Part shown: piece by piece, positions 53,851 to 63,436 of the stretch
How positions within the stretch are numbered: position 1 is the first letter of the stretch
How the letters are laid out: each line of letters opens with the position of its first letter
Source of the DNA: Desulfonispora thiosulfatigenes DSM 11270
Lineage (GTDB): Bacteria > Bacillota > Peptococcia > Peptococcales > Desulfonisporaceae
Length of the DNA stretch: 64,000 nucleotides
Direction of reading: 5' to 3'
Assembly (NCBI RefSeq): GCF_900176035.1
Contig: NZ_FWWT01000020.1
Location: 1 to 64,000 of the forward strand
Position numbers and translations under genes: made by a program
The notes under the pieces: model-generated
What the model saw: the letters and a program-made list of their open reading frames with translations, nothing else
Databases searched by the model: none
Told to the model about the DNA's origin: nothing

Positions 53851-55512
53851 TTAGATATTTAGGTAATCATAAGTATATAGGGCAATTTCAATCATTACGC
53901 GTTTTTCTGGTAGTAAAAAATCTGTACCTAATAATTCTTCGATTTTCTGTATTCGATTATATAGTGTTTGACGAACTACATAGAGTCTTTGTGCTGTTTC
54001 TTGTTTATTACAATTACATTCTAAAAATACTTTTAAAGTTTGTATTAATTTACCATCATGCTGGTGGTCATATTCGATGATAGGCTGGAGATAATCTGTA
54101 ATTAATTCATTTATAAAATCTTGCTTATCTAATAAGGGAATTATGCGATAAATATGAAGATTATTATAAAAAAGTATATCAGTATGCTTAGCTTTTTGTT
54201 GTACAGATAAAGTCTCTTTAGCAGTTATAAAGCTTCTGTTTAATAGCTTTAATTTATTCACAACTTTACCTAGGCTAAAGGTTAATTTAAGATTATTTAA
54301 ATGTGTACTTCTGCCTTCAATAGTTCTTTTAAGCTCATTTATAGATTTTGTGATGCGTTCTTCACAAGTTTGCGAAAGACTAGTATCTAAAATGATAAAT
54401 GCAATTTGATTATTATTAAAATAATTTAGAATGTATAGTCCATGTTGTTTAAAAAATGGACGAGCTATAATAGTCATGTGAAGCATAAAATCTAGTGAAA
54501 TATTATTTTCTTGGGAGTTTGCAAAACTCATAATACAGACTACAGCATTTATCGGTGTGAGATTAGGCTCAAATTGGTTTAAATAGTGGTTAATTTGTGT
54601 TTCAGGGAGTAAACCATGAAGCCAATCTATAATCCATTTTTTATTTTCTTTTTTATATCGTTCCTTTTCTTCTATAAATAAATTGCGCAATAAATCTTGA
54701 GCTAAATTAGAATTGCATTTTTCTAAAGCAAGCAATTGCATTTTATTTAACTTTTTATCTGAGAAAAAGGCTAAGTAAGCAAGTTTATTGTTATTTGCCG
54801 TTATTTCTATATAGGAAAATTTACTATCATTTGCAATTTGAACTACATTTTTTGGTGGCGAATATTCTTTTAAATAATTAATTAAATTTAAGATATTTTC
54901 TTGCTCGATAGAAGCAAGAGGAGGCATAAAGTGTCTTTCTCCCTGAAGGGGAATGTACACTACATTTACATCTAAATAATTATGAAAAAAAGAAAGTATA
55001 TCTTTAAGGTCATGAGGGGCAAGCAAAATATGATTTAATTCATCAAGAAACTTTTCAAGTTCTAAAAATAATTGATAATCTTTATTAATAAAGATTGTAT
55101 GCAAATTATACATAATGTCTATATTTCGTACTTCTTTATAAAAAACTATAATTGGGAAGTTATGTTTATTAGCTAATTTAATAAATTCTTGGGGAACTTC
55201 CTTATATTGATAACCTAATTGTAAGCATAGTGCTGAAACGTTCCGATCAATAAGTTGTTTAATAAAAACCAAAACATCTTTCTTATTTTTCCACCCGACA
55301 CCTGTAGTAAAAATCATAACATTGTCATTAACAAAATCACTAATTTGCGTTATCTTTTTTTCGTTAGCTAAATCACCTACTTGGATAATTTCAAGAATAT
55401 GTGCCCATTCTACTACCCTGGTAAGGTCAGCGGTATCGTTAACAACTTTAGCATTTTTAAAATCAGGCAATTGTAATATGTCGTTTACCGTAAGTTTAAA
55501 ATTATATACCAT
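53851..55512 (-). CDS. PucR-family transcriptional regulator
   Basis: Regulator of 553 residues. The N-terminal PucR domain (about 5-130) starts LTVNDILQLPDFKNAKVV; the C-terminus has the PucR helix-turn-helix (about 490-550; CNCNKQETAQRLYVVRQTLY). The middle is a GGDEF-like regulator region typical of the family (FSLGKVVNKLKLLNRSF). PucR proteins activate purine, amino-acid or GABA catabolism genes. As the gene directly upstream of the semialdehyde dehydrogenase, it may control that gene; this is inference from position. ATG with GGAG ten bases upstream. Confidence 0.9.
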   Translation of the reverse strand: MVYNFKLTVNDILQLPDFKNAKVVNDTADLTRVVEWAHILEIIQVGDLANEKKITQISDFVNDNVMIFTTGVGWKNKKDVLVFIKQLIDRNVSALCLQLGYQYKEVPQEFIKLANKHNFPIIVFYKEVRNIDIMYNLHTIFINKDYQLFLELEKFLDELNHILLAPHDLKDILSFFHNYLDVNVVYIPLQGERHFMPPLASIEQENILNLINYLKEYSPPKNVVQIANDSKFSYIEITANNNKLAYLAFFSDKKLNKMQLLALEKCNSNLAQDLLRNLFIEEKERYKKENKKWIIDWLHGLLPETQINHYLNQFEPNLTPINAVVCIMSFANSQENNISLDFMLHMTIIARPFFKQHGLYILNYFNNNQIAFIILDTSLSQTCEERITKSINELKRTIEGRSTHLNNLKLTFSLGKVVNKLKLLNRSFITAKETLSVQQKAKHTDILFYNNLHIYRIIPLLDKQDFINELITDYLQPIIEYDHQHDGKLIQTLKVFLECNCNKQETAQRLYVVRQTLYNRIQKIEELLGTDFLLPEKRVMIEIALYTYDYLNI

Positions 55513-55621
55513 CTGTTTATCGCTCCAATTTAAATTTTCTAATTTATAAATAATTATATCACTAAAAAAGGCTAAAATCTGATAAACTATAAGGGAGAAT
55601 GTTAATTAAGGAGGCAGCCAA

Positions 55622-56800
55622 GTGATTAGTTTTAGTAGACTATTAAGTGGTAGTAATAATTTTGGTGACTCTCTACGCTATAATAAAAATACTAAAGGAG
55701 CAATTCATGGTACAACAAACAGCAGGGGGCCTGTTGTTGTGTGGAATTGTACAAAAACGTGTAACCTTAAATGTATTCATTGCTATGCAGGGTCTGATCA
55801 TAATAAATATGATGGTGAATTAAGTACAGAAGAAGCAATGAGATTTATAGATGATTTAAAGGCATTTAATGTACCAGTTATTTTGATTTCTGGTGGAGAG
55901 CCTTTTATGAGAGATGATATACTCTATCTTGCTGAGTATGCTAATAAACAAGGAATAAGGACAACCTTTTCAACAAATGGAACATTAATAAATAAAAAAA
56001 CAGCCCAAAAACTAAAAGAAATAGGGGTTGGCTATGTAGGGATCAGTTTAGATGGAATAGGCGAAAATAATGATAAATTCCGTGGTCAAAAAGGAGCTTT
56101 TGATCTAGCTTTACGAGGTATAGAAAATTGCATGTCAGTAGGACAAAAGGTAGGACTTAGATTTACTTTAAATAGACATAATTTTCATGAGTTGGGTGAT
56201 ATATTCAACTTAATTGAAGAAGAGAAAATTCCAAGAACCTGTTTTTATCATTTAGTTTATTCTGGTAGAGGTAGTGAAATGGTTAAAGAAGATTTATCTC
56301 ATGAAGAAACTAGAAAGGCTATAGATTTCATTACTGAAAAGGTTCGTTATTTTGATGAAAAAGGAATTACTAAAGAAATATTAACTGTTGATAATCATGC
56401 TGATGGTGTTTATTTATATCTGAAACTTTTAAAAGAAGACCCAGAAAAAGCTAAAGAGGTATATGAACTTTTACAATTAAATGGTGGTAACCGTACAGGT
56501 ATTGCCATTGGAGAAGTAGATTGGTTTGGAAATGTCCATCCTGATCAGTTTACACAAAACTATACATTTGGTAATGTTAAGGAAACAAAATTTAGTGATA
56601 TTTGGACAAATACATCTGATCCTATATTAGGTGGCTTAAAGGATAGAAAACCTTTGTTAAAAGGAAGATGTGCTAAGTGTAAGTGGCTAAATATTTGTAA
56701 TGGTAATTTTAGAGCTAGAGCAGAAGCAATACATGAAGATTACTGGGAATCTGATCCAGCTTGTTATTTAACCGACCAGGAGATTGGTATAGAGGGGTAG
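55622..56800 (+). CDS. ahbC: Radical SAM protein of the Ahb haem pathway (AhbC / NirJ1-like)
   Basis: Radical SAM enzyme of 392 residues. The SAM cluster motif CNLKCIHCY is near residue 52, preceded by GPVVVWNCTKT as in AhbC, AhbD and NirJ proteins. A C-terminal cysteine set (CAKCKWLNICNGNFRARA, later Cys in DPACYL) predicts an auxiliary [4Fe-4S] cluster. AhbC removes two acetate side chains from 12,18-didecarboxysirohaem to give Fe-coproporphyrin III. I favour AhbC over AhbD because of the N-terminal form and adjacent ahbA-ahbB, but AhbD or NirJ2 cannot be ruled out by eye. GTG start with AAGGAGGC. Confidence 0.85.
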   Translation: MISFSRLLSGSNNFGDSLRYNKNTKGAIHGTTNSRGPVVVWNCTKTCNLKCIHCYAGSDHNKYDGELSTEEAMRFIDDLKAFNVPVILISGGEPFMRDDILYLAEYANKQGIRTTFSTNGTLINKKTAQKLKEIGVGYVGISLDGIGENNDKFRGQKGAFDLALRGIENCMSVGQKVGLRFTLNRHNFHELGDIFNLIEEEKIPRTCFYHLVYSGRGSEMVKEDLSHEETRKAIDFITEKVRYFDEKGITKEILTVDNHADGVYLYLKLLKEDPEKAKEVYELLQLNGGNRTGIAIGEVDWFGNVHPDQFTQNYTFGNVKETKFSDIWTNTSDPILGGLKDRKPLLKGRCAKCKWLNICNGNFRARAEAIHEDYWESDPACYLTDQEIGIEG

Positions 56801-56805
56801 ATTGA

Positions 56806-57276
56806 ATGGATTCGATTGATAAGAAGTTATTAGTAATGATACAGGATAAATTTCCGATTAGTCAAAGACCGTATATGGAAATAGGGGAAAAATTAAGTAT
56901 ATCTGAAAATGAAGTAATTGAAAGAATAAAGGTAATGAAAGAATCAGGACTTATTAGGCGTATGGGAGGAGTTTTTGATTCTCGAAAACTAGGGTATAAA
57001 AGTACACTTTGTGCTATGGAAGTTTCTGAAGAAAAGCTTCCAGAAGTAATTGAAATAGTAAACAGCTATATAGGAGTAACCCATAATTATATCAGGAGGC
57101 ATGAATATAATCTTTGGTTTACCCTTATAACACCATCAAAAGAACATTTAGATAAGGTAGTCAATGAAATTACCGAAAAGACTGGTATAAAGGTAAATAA
57201 CTTACCAGCTGAAAGGTTATTTAAAATAAAAGTAAACTTTCATATTCCAGGGGAAGGGGAAAAAGAGAATGCTTAG
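56806..57276 (+). CDS. ahbA: Sirohaem decarboxylase subunit AhbA
   Basis: Lrp/AsnC-like protein of 156 residues that with AhbB decarboxylates sirohaem to didecarboxysirohaem. It has an N-terminal winged helix (IDKKLLVMIQDKFPISQRPY) that no longer implies DNA binding, the family signature RRMGGVFDSRKLGYKST and the pocket segment THNYIRRHEYNLWFTLI. It starts five bases after ahbC and overlaps ahbB by eight bases, a tight operon. Confidence 0.9.
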   Translation: MDSIDKKLLVMIQDKFPISQRPYMEIGEKLSISENEVIERIKVMKESGLIRRMGGVFDSRKLGYKSTLCAMEVSEEKLPEVIEIVNSYIGVTHNYIRRHEYNLWFTLITPSKEHLDKVVNEITEKTGIKVNNLPAERLFKIKVNFHIPGEGEKENA

Positions 57277-57742
57277 CGAACTAGATAAAAAAATAGTACG
57301 TGAGGTACAAGGAGACTTACCTCTTGATCCTCGTCCTTATAAAGTTATTGCACAGAGGCTAGGAATAGAAGAAGATTTCTTAATAGATAAAATAAATGAG
57401 TTTTTAGAAAAAGGTTACATTAGGCGTATGGGAGCAGCACTTAGACATCGAAAGATAGGCTTAAAAGCTAATCCTATGATTGTCTGGCAAGTACCAAAAG
57501 ATAAAATTGATGAAGTAGGAACTAAATTATCATCTTTATCCCAAGTAACCCACTGTTATCACCGAAAGGAACTACCTAAATTAAATTATAATGTATATTC
57601 TATGATTCATGCCGAGACGAGGGAAGATTGCTATGAATTAGCTAAAGAAATGTCCAAGATGATTGGTATAGAAAAATATAATTTATTATTTAGCGAAAAA
57701 GAATTAAAGAAAACTAGTATGAAATATTTTATGGAAGATTAA
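57269..57742 (+). CDS. ahbB: Sirohaem decarboxylase subunit AhbB
   Basis: Lrp/AsnC-like protein of 157 residues, paralogue of AhbA. Signature RRMGAALRHRKIGLKAN and the pocket region THCYHRKELPKLNYNVYSMI carry the histidines used by AhbB-type subunits. ATG overlaps the end of ahbA. Sirohaem synthesis genes and ahbD are not in the window. The operon ends in a terminator. Confidence 0.9.
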   Translation: MLSELDKKIVREVQGDLPLDPRPYKVIAQRLGIEEDFLIDKINEFLEKGYIRRMGAALRHRKIGLKANPMIVWQVPKDKIDEVGTKLSSLSQVTHCYHRKELPKLNYNVYSMIHAETREDCYELAKEMSKMIGIEKYNLLFSEKELKKTSMKYFMED

Positions 57743-57748
57743 AAATTA

Positions 57749-57799
57749 AGATATTGATCATCTTTATAGACCTTTTTGAGGATGATTAATATCTTTTCT
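57749..57799 (+). terminator. Terminator after the ahb genes
   Basis: AAGATATTGATCATC (57749-57763) pairs with GATGATTAATATCTT (57781-57795), then TTCTATTT. Long stem with one mismatch region. Confidence 0.75.
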
Positions 57800-57837
57800 A
57801 TTTATATACGATAGTTAATTGTATAGGAGGGATGAAT

Positions 57838-58635
57838 TTGAACGAAGACCAATTATATAAATCTTGCCTTGAGGCTTTAGAACAAGGAAACTTTGAGTTA
57901 GCAAAGAAAAATTATGAAGAGATATTAGAGTTCTTTCCTAATATAAAAAACATTAATTATTTAATGGGTATAGCTTTAGTAGAGCATAATCAACCACAAA
58001 AAGCTTTAATAGCCTTTAAAAGGGCCTTGGTTGTTGATACTGATTTTGAAGCTAAAGTCTGTTTTCAAATAGCCGTAATTTATTTGGAAGCAGAAGTTTT
58101 TGATAAAGCAATTAAATATTTGAAAAAAGCTTTAAAAATAGATCCTGATTATTTTGATGCCCAGTATAATTTAGCTAAGATACTAAGTATCTCAGGATTA
58201 ACCAATGCTGCGATAGAAGCATATAAAAGGGCTCTAGAAATAGATCCAAAGGATGAAGAAACTTATGTTAATTTAGGAGTGGAGTATTCAAATAATTTGG
58301 AAGTAGAAAAGGCTAAAGATTTGTATGAAAAAGCTTTAGAAATTAATCCTTGTTCCTATTTAGCCTATACCAATTTAGGGGTTGAGTATCAAGATGCAGG
58401 AAATATAGAAGAAGCCATTTCCTACCATAAAAAGTCACTTGAATGTAATTCTTTCTATTCTTTAGCCTGGTATAATTTGGCTTGTGCGTATGCCCTAAAT
58501 GAAGAAATAAATAAATCCTTACAAGCCCTTAAAAAGGCTATTAAATTAGACGAAGAAAACAAAGAGTATGCTAAAAATGATCCGGAACTAGATATTTTAG
58601 TAGGTAATCCAGTCTTTGAAGATTTAATTAATTAA
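57838..58635 (+). CDS. TPR-repeat protein
   Basis: Soluble scaffold-like protein of 265 residues built of about six to seven tetratricopeptide repeats (for example FDKAIKYLKKALKIDPDYFD and TNAAIEAYKRALEIDPKDEE) and the common TPR end YAKNDPELDILVGNPVFEDL. It likely binds a partner protein; none can be named. I prefer TTG at 57838 with AGGAGGG six bases before it; an ATG at 57832 directly abuts that site. Confidence 0.85.
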   Translation: MNEDQLYKSCLEALEQGNFELAKKNYEEILEFFPNIKNINYLMGIALVEHNQPQKALIAFKRALVVDTDFEAKVCFQIAVIYLEAEVFDKAIKYLKKALKIDPDYFDAQYNLAKILSISGLTNAAIEAYKRALEIDPKDEETYVNLGVEYSNNLEVEKAKDLYEKALEINPCSYLAYTNLGVEYQDAGNIEEAISYHKKSLECNSFYSLAWYNLACAYALNEEINKSLQALKKAIKLDEENKEYAKNDPELDILVGNPVFEDLIN

Positions 58636-58688
58636 GCTCCTGAAATTTTGAAATATAAGGAATATGATATAGGAGAAATCATTTAATA

Positions 58689-59318
58689 ATGAATATGAAA
58701 GATTTTATTTTCAGTAAAACTAAAGTTAATAGTGTTATAAGAATATTAGCAATTTTGTTGGTGGTATTTTCAGTAATAATTACTATTTTATATTATCAAG
58801 TAGAACAAGCAGGAACTAAAAAAATCCTTAAAAAGGCTGATGCCGCAATTGTTTTAGGTGCTGCAGTATGGGAAGATGGTAAGCCTAGTCCTTCTATGAA
58901 AGCAAGAGTTACAGAAGCTGTAGATTTATATAATAAGGGAATAGTTAAGAAAATAATAGTATCAGGTGGTGTAGGGAGATTTTCCCCCACAGAAGCTGAA
59001 GTAATGGCTAAAGTGGCCATGTCTTTAGGAGTTATTAGGGAAGATATTATTTTAGAAAAAAAGGCAACATCAACTAGGGAAAATCTTAAATATAGTTATT
59101 CATTAGGTAAAGAGCAAGGGTTCAAAAGATATATAATTGTTTCAGATGCTTTTCATTTAAAAAGAGCAAGTTTAATGGCAAACGACCTGGGAATGAAATT
59201 TCAAACCGCTCCAGCATTAGATAGCCCATTATATACTAACAAAGCACTTAAATTTAAATATACTTTACGCGAAACCCTTGGACTTATTAAGTTTTATTTA
59301 GTCAGAATTTTAAATTAA
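58689..59318 (+). CDS. DUF218 (YdcF/SanA-type) membrane-anchored protein
   Basis: Protein of 209 residues with one N-terminal membrane helix (about 16-37) and an extracytoplasmic DUF218 domain: ADAAIVLGAAVWEDGKPSPS, IIVSGGVG, a STRENLKYS motif and VSDAFHLKRASLMA. SanA-type proteins affect envelope integrity or vancomycin entry in Gram-negatives; ElyC relatives affect peptidoglycan. The exact reaction is unknown. ATG at 58689, with GGAG about 13 bases upstream (a second ATG lies two codons on). Confidence 0.85.
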   Translation: MNMKDFIFSKTKVNSVIRILAILLVVFSVIITILYYQVEQAGTKKILKKADAAIVLGAAVWEDGKPSPSMKARVTEAVDLYNKGIVKKIIVSGGVGRFSPTEAEVMAKVAMSLGVIREDIILEKKATSTRENLKYSYSLGKEQGFKRYIIVSDAFHLKRASLMANDLGMKFQTAPALDSPLYTNKALKFKYTLRETLGLIKFYLVRILN

Positions 59319-59428
59319 TAAATAATTCTTAAATCTTTCAAAAAATAATAATATTATCGAGGCATAAACAGTAATAATTGGTAATAATATTAGACAAGTA
59401 TAAATTGATTGATTTAAGGAGTCATGAT

Positions 59429-59812
59429 ATGAAAATTGAATTTAGAGATGGATTATTATATACATCTATTAAATTGACTTATAAAGGAAAAACAAAAATA
59501 ATTCCTAATATGGTTATAGATACAGGTGCAGCGCAGACCCTTATTTCACAAGAGATAGCTGAGCAAATAGGAATTGAAATTGAAGGAAATGAACAAATAG
59601 TATTATCTAGAGGAATAGGTGGTACTGAAGTTTCTTATGTTAAAGAAGTGGACGAGGTAATTATAGGCAATACTAGAATAAAAAATAAAAAACTAGATTT
59701 TACAAGCATTGGATTTGGGGATATAAATGGACTTCTTGGTTTAGATTTATTAATGAAAGCGGGAGGAATTCTTGATTTAAAAAATATTAGCTTTAGTTCC
59801 GTATCAGCATAA
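59429..59812 (+). CDS. Single-domain retropepsin-like aspartic protease
   Basis: Protein of 127 residues. The catalytic MVIDTGAAQTLIS matches the D-T-G-A triad of retropepsin-like proteases, and the later GLLGLDLLMKAGGILDL is the matching hydrophobic-hydrophobic-Gly segment. Such single domains act as dimers, here probably in the cytoplasm since no signal is seen. Physiological targets are unknown. I chose ATG at 59429 with AAGGAG seven bases upstream; an earlier in-frame start at 59378 has no site. Confidence 0.82.
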   Translation: MKIEFRDGLLYTSIKLTYKGKTKIIPNMVIDTGAAQTLISQEIAEQIGIEIEGNEQIVLSRGIGGTEVSYVKEVDEVIIGNTRIKNKKLDFTSIGFGDINGLLGLDLLMKAGGILDLKNISFSSVSA

Positions 59813-59840
59813 AACTGGAGGCCTAGCCTCCAGTTTTTTA
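59813..59840. terminator. Bidirectional terminator
   Basis: AACTGGAGGC (59813-59822) pairs with GCCTCCAGTT (59826-59835), then TTTTAA. It separates the protease gene from the convergent LUD gene. Confidence 0.9.
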
Positions 59841-60479
59841 ATAACCTAATTCTTTATTAACGATAATAACTTTGATTCTATCTTTTACCATTTGTTTACG
59901 AATGATAACATAGCTATTACAAATTCTATCTGGGCTTTGACAATCTGTACAGTAACCTAGTGTAGCACAAGGTGTTTTACGCTCTAATCTTTTTGTATTA
60001 GCGGGAGCAGCTATTCTTTCAACTCTTTTAGTAGCTTCTTCTATATTTTTTACAATCTTATTTATTCCAACAACTACGATTACTTGCTCTGGGCCAAAAA
60101 TCATTGCTGCAACACGGTTCCCATAGCCATCTACATTATATAATTCTCCTTCTTCAGTAAGGGCATTACTACTAGTTAAGTAAGTATCAGCTAATAAACT
60201 TTGGCGCTGTACTTCATAAGCCTCTTCCTTAGTAAGGCCTTTTTTATTTCGGTCTAAAAAATTATAATTTCCACTTTTGAGTAGTTCAAAGACACCTGCT
60301 CTATGTAAGGTCATTGATCCCCCTGCCCCTACTGTATTACCTTCCTTAACCAATTCTTTTATTTTTTCTAATAATTCATTTTCATCTTGCACCAAATAAC
60401 CTTGTATATTATTTTTTTGTAAGTTTACGATAGTTTTTTCCACTCTTTTGTCTATGACCCATTGAACATTTCTTTCCAT
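59838..60479 (-). CDS. LUD-domain (LutC/YkgG-like) protein
   Basis: Cytoplasmic protein of 213 residues of the lactate-utilisation domain family. Motifs are TVGAGGSMTLHRAGV, LTSSNALTEEGELYNVDGYGNRVAAMIFGP and a Cys-rich end CATLGYCTDC with RICNSYVI. Relatives act in lactate oxidation with LutA and LutB, but neither is adjacent, and this shorter stand-alone subtype is common in Clostridia with unknown role. ATG with GGAGG eight bases upstream. Confidence 0.88.
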   Translation of the reverse strand: MERNVQWVIDKRVEKTIVNLQKNNIQGYLVQDENELLEKIKELVKEGNTVGAGGSMTLHRAGVFELLKSGNYNFLDRNKKGLTKEEAYEVQRQSLLADTYLTSSNALTEEGELYNVDGYGNRVAAMIFGPEQVIVVVGINKIVKNIEEATKRVERIAAPANTKRLERKTPCATLGYCTDCQSPDRICNSYVIIRKQMVKDRIKVIIVNKELGY

Positions 60480-60614
60480 TTTAATAACCTCCGAGTATTG
60501 AATATTTTTCCTATAAGAGATAATCTTATATTACAATTATAGAATAAATACCATAAAGTATTAAGTATTAAATTAAATCATCCACACATTAAAATCAATT
60601 AAGGGGGAAAATTA

Positions 60615-63215
60615 ATGAATATGAATCGTTTTACTCAAAAGTCGTTACAAGCGATTGAAGAGGCAGAGAAAAAGGCATTGTCTTATGACCATTTGGAAAT
60701 TGATTTAGAACATTTGTTTTTAGCTTTAATTGAACAAGAAGAAGGTTTGATTTCTAGATTATTAGAAAAAATGAGTATTGAGCAAAATAAGATTATTACA
60801 GATACTATAAATATTTTAAGTAAAAAACCTAGAGTTACAGGTCCAGGAAGAGAACCAGGAAAGATCTATGTAAGTCAAAGTGTAAATAAGGTACTACTTA
60901 CAGCTGAAGATGAAGCAAAAAAAATGACTGATGAATATGTTTCGGTAGAGCATTTATTTTTAGCTCTCATAAATGAAGCACAAAAGTCTAATTTAGATAA
61001 GGTTTTCAAAAGCAATAGCATTACCAGAGAATCATTTTTAAAAGCATTAACAGATGTAAGAGGAAATCAAAGAGTAACAAGTGATGCTCCAGAGGATACT
61101 TATGAAGCCTTAAGTAAATATGGACAAGATTTAGTGGAAAGTGTAAAAATGAATAAGATTGATCCGGTAATTGGTAGAGATAATGAAATACGTAATGTAA
61201 TAAGAATTTTATCGCGAAAAACTAAGAATAATCCTGTTTTAATCGGTGAACCAGGGGTTGGTAAAACTGCTATTGTTGAAGGTTTAGCACATAGAATTGT
61301 AAGAGGAGATGTGCCTGAAGGCTTAAAGGATAAAACTATATTTTCACTCGATATGGGTGCATTAGTGGCAGGAGCAAAATATAGAGGGGAATTTGAAGAA
61401 AGATTAAAGGCAGTTTTACAAGAGGTCAAAAAAAGTGATGGACGTGTACTTTTATTCATAGATGAGCTTCATATGATTGTTGGAGCAGGGAAAACAGAAG
61501 GAGCAATGGATGCAGGTAACATGCTAAAGCCTATGCTTGCTAGGGGTGAATTACATTGTATTGGTGCTACTACTTTAGATGAATATAGGAAGTATATTGA
61601 AAAAGATGCTGCACTTGAAAGAAGATTTCAACCAGTACTTGTTGATGAGCCAACGGTTGAAGATACAATTTCAATTCTCAGAGGATTAAAAGAAAGATTT
61701 GAAGTTTTTCATGGGGTGAAAATTTATGATAATGCTTTGGTTAGCTCAGCAGTGTTATCAGATAGATATATAACTGACCGATTTTTACCTGATAAAGCTA
61801 TAGATTTAATAGATGAGGCGTGCGCACTGATTAGAACAGAAATTGATTCTATGCCTGTGGAAGTTGATGAAGTTAAAAGAAGAGTAATGCAACTTGAAAT
61901 CGAAGAACAAGCTTTAAAAAAAGAAAAAGATAAGGCTAGCATAGATCGCTTAGAAAAGATCCAAGATGAACTTGCAAATTTAAAGGATAAATATAATAGT
62001 TTAAAGGCTAAATGGGAAAATGAAAAAGGCTCTATTGTAAGTATTCAAAAGCTGCGCCAAGAATTAGAAAAAGTTAACCTTGAAATGGAAAAGGCACAAC
62101 GAGAATATAATCTTAATCTAGCGGCAGAACTTAAATATGGAAAAATACCAGAACTTGAGAAAAAAATAACTGAAGCTGAAATTAAAATATCTAATAAGGG
62201 CGAAAATACCCTAGTAAGGGAGTCAGTGGGGGAAGAAGAAATAACACGAATTGTTTCACGGTGGACAGGCATACCTTTAAGTAAATTAGTAGAGGGAGAA
62301 AGAGAGAAATTATTAAAATTAGAAGAAATTTTGCATCAAAGGGTAATAGGTCAAGAAGAAGCAGTTCAAAAGGTAACAGACTCCATTTTAAGAGCAAGAG
62401 CAGGGATCAAAGACCCTAATAAACCTATTGGTTCATTTATATTTTTAGGACCAACAGGAGTAGGAAAAACGGAGCTCGCTAAAACACTAACTGAGACGCT
62501 ATTTGACTCTAGGGAGAATATTATTAGAATTGATATGAGTGAATATATGGAAAAACATTCTGTATCTAGATTAATTGGTGCTCCTCCAGGGTATGTAGGC
62601 TATGAAGAAGGAGGGCAGCTCACAGAAGCTGTGAGAAGAAAGCCATATTCAGTAATTCTTTTTGATGAAATAGAAAAGGCACATCAAGATGTTTTTAATG
62701 TATTATTACAGATTTTAGATGATGGTAGAATCACAGATTCTAAGGGCAGAACAGTAGATATGAAAAATACCATAATAATTATGACTTCTAATATAGGCTC
62801 TAGTTATTTATTAGAAGGAATAAACTCTAATGGAGATATTGAAGAAAGTGCTAAAAAGCAAGTTATAAAAGATTTACGGATGCATTTTAGACCTGAATTT
62901 TTAAATAGAGTCGATGATATTATTTTATTTAAGCCCTTAAGGTTAAATGAAATTATAAGTATTGTAGAATTATTTATAAAAGAATTGCAAGGAAGACTTC
63001 TAGATAAACAAATTACTTTAACCCTTAGTTTAAAAGCTAAAGAGTATATAGCTGAACAAGGGTATGACCCTATTTATGGAGCTAGGCCATTAAAACGTTT
63101 TATTCAAAATAATATTGAAAATAAAGTTGCTAAAGCTTTAATTAAAGGGGAAATTAAGGAAGGAAAGTCATATCAAATTGATCTTTATGAAGGAAATTTT
63201 ACCATCAATAGCTAA
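60615..63215 (+). CDS. clpB: ATP-dependent chaperone ClpB
   Basis: Hsp100 disaggregase of 866 residues. Two Clp N-terminal repeats (about 1-145), first AAA+ module with Walker A GEPGVGKT at 211-218 and Walker [10 protein letters not shown], the coiled middle domain (about 400-530) for DnaK binding, second AAA+ module with Walker A GPTGVGKT at 612-619, and the C-terminal D2-small domain. The middle domain and absence of a ClpP loop mark ClpB rather than ClpC. ATG with AAGGGGG. I saw no CIRCE or CtsR site upstream. Confidence 0.96.
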   Translation: MNMNRFTQKSLQAIEEAEKKALSYDHLEIDLEHLFLALIEQEEGLISRLLEKMSIEQNKIITDTINILSKKPRVTGPGREPGKIYVSQSVNKVLLTAEDEAKKMTDEYVSVEHLFLALINEAQKSNLDKVFKSNSITRESFLKALTDVRGNQRVTSDAPEDTYEALSKYGQDLVESVKMNKIDPVIGRDNEIRNVIRILSRKTKNNPVLIGEPGVGKTAIVEGLAHRIVRGDVPEGLKDKTIFSLDMGALVAGAKYRGEFEERLKAVLQEVKKSDGRVLLFIDELHMIVGAGKTEGAMDAGNMLKPMLARGELHCIGATTLDEYRKYIEKDAALERRFQPVLVDEPTVEDTISILRGLKERFEVFHGVKIYDNALVSSAVLSDRYITDRFLPDKAIDLIDEACALIRTEIDSMPVEVDEVKRRVMQLEIEEQALKKEKDKASIDRLEKIQDELANLKDKYNSLKAKWENEKGSIVSIQKLRQELEKVNLEMEKAQREYNLNLAAELKYGKIPELEKKITEAEIKISNKGENTLVRESVGEEEITRIVSRWTGIPLSKLVEGEREKLLKLEEILHQRVIGQEEAVQKVTDSILRARAGIKDPNKPIGSFIFLGPTGVGKTELAKTLTETLFDSRENIIRIDMSEYMEKHSVSRLIGAPPGYVGYEEGGQLTEAVRRKPYSVILFDEIEKAHQDVFNVLLQILDDGRITDSKGRTVDMKNTIIIMTSNIGSSYLLEGINSNGDIEESAKKQVIKDLRMHFRPEFLNRVDDIILFKPLRLNEIISIVELFIKELQGRLLDKQITLTLSLKAKEYIAEQGYDPIYGARPLKRFIQNNIENKVAKALIKGEIKEGKSYQIDLYEGNFTINS

Positions 63216-63277
63216 AAACTATTATTAAAACTCCAGTTATAACATAAACTTATTTAATGTATTTAATACTAACTAAT

Positions 63278-63316
63278 ACACTCCCTAAATTAATTTTGTG
63301 GGAGTGTCTATTTTAT
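63278..63316 (+). terminator. Terminator after clpB
   Basis: ACACTCCC (63278-63285) pairs with GGGAGTGT (63300-63307), followed by CTATTTTATTT. Confidence 0.75.
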
Positions 63317-63436
63317 TTCAGAGAAAAAGGAATATAATAGTTAGTATACAATATAGAATATTTTTAAAATTAAAAATATTTCACATAATTGTTTTCATAA
63401 TAAATACATAGTAGTTATTATAGAGGGGGCATAAAA

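Noticed and set aside
60480-60614. CIRCE or CtsR operator before clpB
   Set aside because: No TTAGCACTC inverted repeat or GGTCAAA tandem repeat is present in the gap.
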